33,141 bases of DNA from Gemmatimonadaceae bacterium. GTDB taxonomy: Bacteria; Gemmatimonadota; Gemmatimonadetes; Gemmatimonadales; Gemmatimonadaceae. The translations under genes and the position numbers were made by a program. The stretch's first letter is position 1; each line of letters begins with the position of its first letter. Positions 14,663 through 22,731 of the stretch are shown piece by piece. The notes under the pieces are model-generated. The model was not told where the DNA came from and searched no databases. It saw nothing but the letters and a program-made list of their open reading frames with translations. The DNA is taken from assembly GCA_025358925.1 (NCBI GenBank), contig JANYHT010000027.1, positions 1-33,141 on the forward strand, given 5' to 3'.

Positions 14663-15553
14663 ATGTTAACACTACCTATTGTGTCCGTACGTCGTGCGAC
14701 GCTTGCCGCTGCGTTCTGCACGCTCCCTTTCACGCTTGCGGCGCAAGGTGGCGCCCCGTCCGCGCGGACGCCGCGCGCTGATAGCCTGCAGCGCGCTAGT
14801 CGTCTCGACACTGACGGTACGACCACCGAAGCACGCGCGATATTTGCTGCGCTCATCGAAAGCGCGCCCGATCCGGCCGCGAAAGCCGCTGCACAACGCT
14901 CGATGGCCATTTCTTATGCGTTTGATGGCGACTGCGCCAACGCGGTGAAGTATGAAGAGATGGTCATTGCTTATTGGAAGACACGCGAACAGGCCGAGCC
15001 ACAGAACGCGTTTTATCAGCAAGGTGAGATGGCCAACGAAGCGGCGCGCGTGTGCATTGACGCAGGCAATTTCGACGTGGCGTTGAACTATTACATGATG
15101 GGCACCAAGCTGGGGAACGGTGAACCCGAGCCGCGAACGCATCCGAAGTCGTTGTGGAGCTTTCGCGTTCACCACGCGATGGGTCGTGTCGCCGCGCGTC
15201 GCGGGAACAGAGCTGAAGCGCTGCAACACATCGAGATGGCGCGGAAGTCGTTAGATAGCGATAGCACGATGGCCGTGGCGCAGCGTCGGTATCTCCCGTA
15301 CCTCGAGGGTTATGTCGCGCTGTACACAAACGATTTACTGGGTGGGCAAAAATACCTCACTGAAACGTTGGCCATCACCGGCAACGAACGCGATCCGTTC
15401 TTCACGTACTTGGTGGCGCTAACACACGACAAGCTCGGACATGCCGCCGTTGCAAAAGAGTGGTATCAAAAAGCGTACGATCTGGCCACCGCACACACGC
15501 CGCCGTCCGCGTTTGTCCGACCGAATGCGCGGCGGAAACTTGCGGGGATGTAG
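14663..15553 (+). CDS. secreted TPR-like protein
   Basis: A 296-residue exported protein from ATG 14663, with GGAG eight bases upstream and a signal peptide (TLAAAFCTLPFTLAAQG). The mature part is helical with repeated pairs typical of tetratricopeptide repeats: SRLDTDGTTTEARAIFAALI, AAAQRSMAISYAFDGDCANA, AGNFDVALNYYMMGTKLGNG, RGNRAEALQHIEMARKSL and HDKLGHAAVAKEWYQKAYDL. Conserved partners are not visible, so it is best called a periplasmic scaffold of unknown role. It follows the nitrilase by 51 bases and may be co-transcribed. Its last 20 codons recur as an orphan fragment at 16859-16924. Confidence 0.75.
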   Translation: MLTLPIVSVRRATLAAAFCTLPFTLAAQGGAPSARTPRADSLQRASRLDTDGTTTEARAIFAALIESAPDPAAKAAAQRSMAISYAFDGDCANAVKYEEMVIAYWKTREQAEPQNAFYQQGEMANEAARVCIDAGNFDVALNYYMMGTKLGNGEPEPRTHPKSLWSFRVHHAMGRVAARRGNRAEALQHIEMARKSLDSDSTMAVAQRRYLPYLEGYVALYTNDLLGGQKYLTETLAITGNERDPFFTYLVALTHDKLGHAAVAKEWYQKAYDLATAHTPPSAFVRPNARRKLAGM

Positions 15554-15945
15554 TAAGCCGAGCGGGCAACTCGTTGGACGCGAGCAGCTCATGCGTCAGT
15601 GCATGCTGCAATGATTCGCTGACGCGACCTGCATGAGGGAGACAAAACCCATTAGAGAACGACGCGCCGTATAGCGCACCGCTAGGCGCCTGCCAAAGTG
15701 AAATCTCTACCACGTCGATTGAACCAAGGTCGCGTGGCGATGAGCGCCGGTTCGAGCAACGTGTTCGTACTGGGGTCGATCACAGTCACCGCGTGTACAC
15801 GTCTGATCAGCCGTGTACACGCGATCTCGCGATGAGGTTGCTGTTGCGCCGGGCAATGCGGGAGCCTGCGGCGTACTGCCCTTCCCTTGCGATGACGATG
15901 CTGCCGCGCTGACGTTTGTCGCGCAACTCCACGTGAGCAGCCCAA
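15554..15945 (-). pseudogene. unidentified gene remnant, two frames
   Basis: On the minus strand, HAVTVIDPSTNTLLEPALIA and TRPWFNR lead, after a frame change near 15710, into VEISLWQAPSGALYGASFSN, GFCLPHAGRVSESLQHALTH and ELLASNELPARLT. Codon use and amino-acid mix look like real protein, and the two pieces adjoin as if one base shift had split them. There is no start signal and the 3' end runs to the end of the TPR gene. HALTHEL recalls gluzincin proteases but the second His is absent. Family unknown. Confidence 0.4.
15790..15823. repeat. 34-bp near-perfect palindrome with two CGTGTACACG units
   Basis: CGCGTGTACACG and CGTGTACACGCG flank TCTGATCAGC. Each arm contains the perfect palindrome CGTGTACACG, the centre contains TGATCA, and the whole is palindromic with a single mismatched pair. 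It could be a paired operator or a hairpin. Confidence 0.75.
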
Positions 15946-15991
15946 GGGGAACGAAGGTGGCGGCTGAGCAATTACCCAGCTGCCGTGTGGT

Positions 15992-16666
15992 TCACGCCTT
16001 CACGTCCGTCGCGCCCCAGTTCTTGTAATCGTGCTGCAATTCGGCAGAGTGTTTGTCGTCCCGTGCACGCGTTCCGAGGACGATGCCACCATCCTTGATT
16101 CCACGTTCGTATTCAATTGCTCGTACCTCGGGAATACCTGCGCCAACGAGGGCGCCAATTAATCCACCAGTGACACCACCTGCACCGGCACCAGCGAGCG
16201 CGGCCGCAATCGGACCCGCGACCACAAGTCCAAGTCCGGGTATCACGATGCTCGTTCCGATCGCGAGGAGCGCTCCGAGGGCAGCACCAACGCCGATGCC
16301 AACACCACCGCCAACGCCTGCCCCTTCCGCGGCCTTCGTACCCTTCTCGAATTCCTGTCCGGGCTTCACATCACCGAAGTGCTTTTTTCGACTTTCGTCA
16401 GACATCAGCACACTGATATCTTCGCCTTTATAGCCGTGTTTGGTGGTGAGATCATGATACGCGCGACCAGCTTGTTCCGGTGACGTATACATGCCTGTAA
16501 CGAGCGATTCATGCTTGCGTGCATCCGCAATCTCGCGCTCGCCTGCAACTTTAACTTCGCGATCTCCGGTCACTGTGCCATACGCTTCTTTCGTTGCACC
16601 TTTCGCGCGCTGAGCGAGTGCCGCAGCCTCTTCACCAGCTGTTTCGTCCTTCCGCCTGTTGTCCAT
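15992..16666 (-). CDS. CsbD / general-stress-protein fusion with glycine-rich membrane domain
   Basis: From ATG 16666 the protein has 224 residues in three parts. Residues about 10-50 resemble the CsbD stress domain: AQRAKGATKEAYGTVTGDRE. Residues about 55-105 resemble the YflT/general-stress-protein 17M domain: VTGMYTSPEQAGRAYHDLTT and GYKGEDISVLMSDESRKKHF. The third is a glycine-zipper-like hydrophobic block (VGGGVGIGVGAALGALLAIG then AGAGAGGVTGGLIGALVGAG) ending in a charged tail (YERGIKDGGIVLGTRARDDK). Such proteins accumulate in stress and at the envelope; molecular function is unclear. The longer frame from 16747 has no better start. Confidence 0.8.
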   Translation of the reverse strand: MDNRRKDETAGEEAAALAQRAKGATKEAYGTVTGDREVKVAGEREIADARKHESLVTGMYTSPEQAGRAYHDLTTKHGYKGEDISVLMSDESRKKHFGDVKPGQEFEKGTKAAEGAGVGGGVGIGVGAALGALLAIGTSIVIPGLGLVVAGPIAAALAGAGAGGVTGGLIGALVGAGIPEVRAIEYERGIKDGGIVLGTRARDDKHSAELQHDYKNWGATDVKA

Positions 16667-16858
16667 TGTTGTTCTCGCTGAGGTGTATCGATGTAATTCT
16701 CGAGTCCGAGGATCTGTCGATAAGCCGCACAAGTTTGCAATGTCCATGCCTCGAATCCAGCGCTCGAGTTTGTGCGACGTGAATTATTTTTCAGTTATCG
16801 ATGATGTCGTCGCCCAATACAATTTGGTGAAGCGCAAAGAATATGTCGCGCTGTAGTG

Positions 16859-16924
16859 CTGGCACACACGCCGCCGTCCGCGTTTGCGCAACCAAATGCG
16901 CGAAAGAAGCTAGCCAAAATGTGA
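16859..16924 (+). pseudogene. orphan C-terminal tail of the TPR gene
   Basis: The frame reads HTPPSAFAQPNARKKLAKM and stops, against HTPPSAFVRPNARRKLAGM in the 14663-15553 gene. Only about 20 codons remain and nothing of the rest is recognisable upstream. Confidence 0.85.
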
Positions 16925-16948
16925 TGTAGTGCGCGCTGCGGTCATCAG

Positions 16949-17040
16949 TTACTCACCACGCAGCGCGCGCATCGGATCCACGCGGCTCGCCCTCCGCGCG
17001 GGAAGAATCGAGAGAAGAGTGCTACCCCGTATCTCGCACG
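16949..17040 (-). pseudogene. ABC-type permease (MacB/FtsX-like) C-terminal remnant
   Basis: The minus strand reads STLLSILPARRASRVDPMRA and LRGE before TAA at 16951-16949. Permeases of the MacB/FtsX and acidobacterial ADOP type end this way (PARRAARVDPMxALRxE). No membrane segments or start are left between here and the DUF5916 gene. Confidence 0.75.
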
Positions 17041-17091
17041 ATCACGCTGGTGTGCTCGAATGCGCGGTGATACCTGCGCAGGATTTGTCAG

Positions 17092-19455
17092 TTACCGCCG
17101 TGTGCGCACTCGATACAAATAACTGATCTTCAAAAACGCCCCATCACTCGTGCGTTGCAAATCGCCCGGACGCTGCGTTTCTGAAGCGTCGAGCGCGCTC
17201 CCATAGCCGAGATACGCGACCGTACCCGGACTTGGCAAATACGACACCAACCAATCCACTCGTCCAAGCAATGATTTCTTTGCGCTTTGCAATGCGTAAC
17301 TGCCGTCGGTGCCTCGACGCAGCAACGCAAGCTCTGTGCGTGGATCGCGCAACGCGGATCGCTCCCGCGACTCGAGCTGGCCGACAAAACGCAGGAAGAG
17401 CGCACGCGAGAATTGGTATTCCATCCGCACGCGTGGCACGACCTGCGAACTGAACACACTACCGTCGCGCGCACGAACGAACCGCTGATATAGAACGAGT
17501 GTGCCAATGCGGGCCTTCGGTGTTGGGCGAAGATCGACACTGACTTCCGCATCACGTCGACGCACCGTGGACGTCTCAAAAAACTCTGCTTCGGTGCCGA
17601 GTGTCGTCGCGAGCGTGACGCCGATGCGTTTCCACTGTGGTGTGTTGATTCGAACCGCGACGTTACTCGTGCCCTGGACCGCACTTGGTGTGAATGCCAC
17701 AGTGTCGCGTCCATTCGCGGACAATGTGTAGAGTGTGGCATACCGACGGGCATCAAACGACGTGCGTTGATACTCGGGAGTGACGCTCACTTTCCAACCA
17801 CCACGAATCTGCATCGAATTGTCGAGCGACAACCGTGTCTCAAGTGGTGCGCGTCGTTGCGCGAAGCCGTCGTACGTCCAGAGTGTGGTGCCGGTGAAAA
17901 AATGTTGACGTTGATCCCACCAGCCACCGGGTACGCCAAAGCTCGTCAGACGCTGATTCATCTGCCCTTTGACATAATCCACGCGGTTCACAAATCCGGA
18001 TCGCGTCTCGAAGTTCGGCGAAAATGCTTGCAGTGCAAAACGGTTGCCGTAACTGCGACCAGAGCGCCCTTGATTGGCTTCCCAAAGCATACCGTTCCGC
18101 GTCGCGGTATCGTGCGTGACGCTGCCCGCGACACGAAATTCGGCGCTGTAATACTTGGCGAACTGCAACCGCGAATCGAACCCTGCGACGCGATTGAAAC
18201 GCCCACCTTCGGACCGATTCGTCAACACCAGACCGGCCGTACTCTGATCGCCAATATCTCGGCGCAACCGCACGATGTTGAACATGGGATGCGACTTGCC
18301 GTCATAACTACTCGATGCGCCGTCGATCGCGTTCAGCACACCGACGTCCATGCGCGGCACTTTGCCCGTGAGCTTGATCGCACCGAGGGGCTGGACGATC
18401 GATCTCGTATTCACGAGTTTGTTGGGTGCGTCGAACTGCTCACTCCCCTCAAGAAAAAATGGTCGCAATTCAGGAAAGAAATTCGCGAAGCGCACATCGC
18501 CAGGAATTTGTCCAACGTCGGTTTCAATCTGACTAAAATCCGGATTGACCGTGGCATTGAGTGTGAAGTTGGACGTCACACCCCAGCGCATATCGCCGCC
18601 CGCTTCGCTCCGCGTGCCACGATTCCATCCATTTGACGACGGCGTGCCCGTTGTCGTGGTGATCGACGCTGGCGTGAGATCAAGTACGAGGCCGCGTTTC
18701 ATGCCGGTCATACCACGAAGCGACCCCGCCTGCGCGAGGAAACTTTGATTCGCGCGCGAGGACGGTGACCACGTATCCTGATAGCCCGTGCGTTGCGTTT
18801 GACGCACGATTTGTATGCCCCAATCTTGCGACGCGCTCGTTTGAAATCGGATGGACTTGAACGGAATGCGCATCTCGACTTCGTATCCGTCGTCGAGTTG
18901 GCGGCCTGCCGATTGCCAGACGTAATCTTGCGAGAGATCGACAGCCTGTAATGCCGCCTTCGACACACCGGGGCCCGGCGACTGTTCGCTGCGCATGCCG
19001 TCGGCCTGCACACCAAGGGGATTGACGGCGAACACAAACGAACGACGATGATCGTTGAATGTGTCGAGATGCAATGCCACCCAGTCGTCATTTGTAATAC
19101 GATCGCGTTCCGCGAGTGTGGCACGCACCGTTCCGGCGGGGGCCCACGCACGGATGCCAACGTACAGCGCGTCTGCCGAGTACCAGATGCGCACTTCGGT
19201 GGAGTCCTGCGCGTCGCGTCCGTCTACGGGGTTATACGAGGTGAATCCGGTAAGAATACTGGCGCGCTGCCACGCGATTTCGTCGAGCTTCCCGTCGATG
19301 ATGACGCGTTCGTCGAGCCGTGGCGCGTTGATGTTCAAAACGCGTGCGCGACCACTGTGCACCCTTGCCACAGCCGGTGATGTTAGCGCGTCAGACGGAC
19401 CTACTGGAGAACCAGTAGCGGCGAGCTGAAACAGGACGTGCACGAGATGCAACAT
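17092..19455 (-). CDS. DUF5916 / CBM9-like outer-membrane protein
   Basis: From ATG 19455 the protein has 787 residues. A signal sequence (HLVHVLFQLAATG) is followed by a family-9 carbohydrate-binding-like domain: DERVIIDGKLDEIAWQRASI, EVRIWYSADALYVGIRAWAP, VALHLDTFNDHRRSFVFAVN and YEVEMRIPFKSIRFQ. The second half is a DUF5916 beta-barrel: NPDFSQIETDVGQI, FANFFPELRPFFLEGSEQFD, then many aromatic/charged strands ending in FLKISYLYRVRTRR. Members often sit beside peptidase or TonB genes in Gemmatimonadota and Bacteroidota; function is unknown, with surface binding of glycan or peptide likely. The upstream 45 residues of the longer frame look non-coding. The neighbouring gene diverges. Confidence 0.88.
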   Translation of the reverse strand: MLHLVHVLFQLAATGSPVGPSDALTSPAVARVHSGRARVLNINAPRLDERVIIDGKLDEIAWQRASILTGFTSYNPVDGRDAQDSTEVRIWYSADALYVGIRAWAPAGTVRATLAERDRITNDDWVALHLDTFNDHRRSFVFAVNPLGVQADGMRSEQSPGPGVSKAALQAVDLSQDYVWQSAGRQLDDGYEVEMRIPFKSIRFQTSASQDWGIQIVRQTQRTGYQDTWSPSSRANQSFLAQAGSLRGMTGMKRGLVLDLTPASITTTTGTPSSNGWNRGTRSEAGGDMRWGVTSNFTLNATVNPDFSQIETDVGQIPGDVRFANFFPELRPFFLEGSEQFDAPNKLVNTRSIVQPLGAIKLTGKVPRMDVGVLNAIDGASSSYDGKSHPMFNIVRLRRDIGDQSTAGLVLTNRSEGGRFNRVAGFDSRLQFAKYYSAEFRVAGSVTHDTATRNGMLWEANQGRSGRSYGNRFALQAFSPNFETRSGFVNRVDYVKGQMNQRLTSFGVPGGWWDQRQHFFTGTTLWTYDGFAQRRAPLETRLSLDNSMQIRGGWKVSVTPEYQRTSFDARRYATLYTLSANGRDTVAFTPSAVQGTSNVAVRINTPQWKRIGVTLATTLGTEAEFFETSTVRRRDAEVSVDLRPTPKARIGTLVLYQRFVRARDGSVFSSQVVPRVRMEYQFSRALFLRFVGQLESRERSALRDPRTELALLRRGTDGSYALQSAKKSLLGRVDWLVSYLPSPGTVAYLGYGSALDASETQRPGDLQRTSDGAFLKISYLYRVRTRR

Positions 19456-19619
19456 CACAAAATATGGGCATGTAAGAGAGTCGACCGAACATCGTGGGGG
19501 CGGCGAGCGTATCAAACAGGCGCGCCCTGCAGTGACGATACGCGGCGGCGGCGGTTGCCGCTGACAAACCGCCCGTCGCGTAGCTTGCACAGACCACTTT
19601 CACAAACACCCGCTACAAT

Positions 19620-20084
19620 ATGTCAGACCGATTAGTATCTGCGCTTCGGCGCGCCGTCATCCTGCTGCTGGTCGCGTCTGTTCCGCTCGCCGCGCAACGC
19701 AGCGCCAAGCCGTCGGCGAAATCAAATGCCAAGCCGCCTGTGCAGGTCGCCGCGCCGTCGTTGATCGGTACGTGGATGGGCACAGCCACTGTGCCATTGC
19801 CTGACAGCGTGATCACCGTGCCGGTGCTCTACACGTTCATACAAACTGCGACCGCGATCGGCGGCACCGCTTTCGTGCCAGGCCAGGGGTCGGGCGCGGT
19901 GTCGAATGTCGTGCGCGACGGCGCTCGCATCCAGTTTCGCGTGTCGGCGCCCGAAGGTCGTATGCTCGACCATGACGGAACGTTTGCGGCGGACGGCAGC
20001 ATTGAGGGCATGGTGAATTTGAACAGTCAGCCCGTTGCAAAATTTAAGATTCGACCCAAATCGAAAACGTCGACGGACAAATAA
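19620..20084 (+). CDS. small secreted beta-rich protein
   Basis: A 154-residue protein with a signal peptide (RRAVILLLVASVPLAAQ), a basic Lys/Pro/Ala linker (SAKPSAKSNAKPPV) and a compact C-terminal domain: SLIGTWMGTATVPLPDSV, VLYTFIQTATAIGGTAFVPG, VRDGARIQFRVSAPEGRMLD and HDGTFAADGSIEGMV. The GTWxG start and alternating strands suggest a small lipocalin-like or calycin-like barrel. It diverges from the DUF5916 gene with a short shared control region. A deleted inverted copy of that region lies at 8780-8905. Confidence 0.7.
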   Translation: MSDRLVSALRRAVILLLVASVPLAAQRSAKPSAKSNAKPPVQVAAPSLIGTWMGTATVPLPDSVITVPVLYTFIQTATAIGGTAFVPGQGSGAVSNVVRDGARIQFRVSAPEGRMLDHDGTFAADGSIEGMVNLNSQPVAKFKIRPKSKTSTDK

Positions 20085-20335
20085 TGTAGGTTTTTAAATG
20101 TTGCCTTACAACGCAACAAAATATCTGTGTTGGCTGCCGCTATGAAAAGCAATTTGTTGTCGAATAATATTGCGCTGTACGGCAACAATATCAACCGGTT
20201 ACGTCGGAGCACGAATGGACGCCAGTTCGCATGCGTGGATGCATGTATTGGTTGAATGCGTGGGAGCAGGTAAACATCGCCCGCGCCGATGCATGGGCCA
20301 GAGGATTGCATTCGTGATGATGCCGACAGCTTTCG
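20085..20335. other. intergenic stretch, nothing recognised
   Basis: The first part is AT-richer than its surroundings (for example GTAGGTTTTTAAATG and GTCGAATAATATTGCG). The rest has only short frames. No hairpin with a U-run and no gene are supported. Confidence 0.4.
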
Positions 20336-20722
20336 TCATTGACCGACGGGTGGTTGCCAAAGTTCTACCTTATTTCCTTCTGGATCGATGACCCACGCAA
20401 ACTTCCCGTATTCGGAATCGTCGATTTTTTCGAGTACGTTGCAGCCTTCTTCGCGCAACGCTTGGACTAGAGCATGGAGATCTTCCACGCGGTAGTTGAC
20501 CATGAACGTTGCCGTGCTCGGCGCAAACTGATCACTCTTCGCCGGAGCAATGCACCACGTCGTTGTTCCGGCGACCGGCTTCCCTTCACTGTCGGTCCAG
20601 TCGAAGGCGGCGCCACCCCACGCTTGGACATCGATGCCGAGGTGCCGCTTGTACCACGCCTGTAGTGCCGGAGCGTCTGTGGCTTTAAAGAAGATGCCGC
20701 CAATGCCAGTGACTCGTTTCAG
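20336..20722 (-). CDS. VOC-family protein whose start codon is CTG
   Basis: The minus-strand frame is open from 20722 to the TGA at 20338-20336 and encodes 128 residues: LKRVTGIGGIFFKATDAPAL, WYKRHLGIDVQAWGGAAFDW, STATFMVNYRVEDLHALVQA and WVIDPEGNKVELWQPPVGQ. This is a complete VOC-type domain with the terminal Glu of NKVELWQP. Homologues begin MKRVTGIGGIFF; here the codon is CTG, four bases after a GGAGG. No in-frame ATG, GTG or TTG lies near it, so either CTG is used or the start has been lost by one substitution. A TATAGT box lies about 50 bases upstream. Confidence 0.75.
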   Translation of the reverse strand: MKRVTGIGGIFFKATDAPALQAWYKRHLGIDVQAWGGAAFDWTDSEGKPVAGTTTWCIAPAKSDQFAPSTATFMVNYRVEDLHALVQALREEGCNVLEKIDDSEYGKFAWVIDPEGNKVELWQPPVGQ

Positions 20723-20825
20723 AAAACCTCCGAAGGTTGGTGTAGGGGAGGCAGGGACTATACCGCATCGGCATCGTTTAATCGTTCGTGGCGCACGGCA
20801 GATAGTCGACGATGGCGTCGCGAAC

Positions 20826-21073
20826 GTTCACATAGATCTGCGTGTTGCGCGTGCGCTCCTTACCCGGGCCCTCGTAGGAGAACGCGAACGTCCCGCGTGT
20901 GTTGTGCGAACGCGGCGGATCGTCGTCGATGTAGCGACCTGTCCACGCCGCGTTCACGGCCGAGTCGCCATGCATCCCTACTGCGCGATGTACTCCGTGC
21001 GCATAGTCGCCGTGCGCGGTCCGCACGCAGACAACAGCAGCAGGAGCGCGGCGGTCGTGAAACGATCAGTCAC
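20826..21073 (-). pseudogene. cyclophilin pseudogene, deleted copy of the 7586-8272 gene
   Basis: It starts with GTG at 21073 in place of ATG and reads TDRFTTAALLLLLSACGPRT, then jumps at ATGCGCAC to the codons for GYIAQ. The stretch for HGDSAVNAAWTGRYIDDDPP and RSHNTRGTFAFSYEGPGKER follows in another frame, almost identical at base level to 7900-8055. About 200 bp between the two ATGCRCAC sites are missing, and the end beyond YVN is replaced by unrelated sequence. The near identity shows that this copy is recent. Confidence 0.92.
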
Positions 21074-21170
21074 GTGTAGCCTCGTCACCGGTCACATCAC
21101 GCTCGATCCGAAATCGCGTCGTCCGTTCTTGACCGAGGACGCCCGCCGGCAGCGCGTGGAGCGAATCGCG

Positions 21171-22607
<1,437 letters not shown>

Positions 22608-22731
22608 GGAATGGACACTCGAATGGGTGGAGGATGCCGCATTTGTCATAGCATATCACGCGATTTTTGAGCGCGCTATGAAAATTGGCCGAACGGTTCA
22701 GTCGGAATGCGACACGGCAACACGTCACTGC

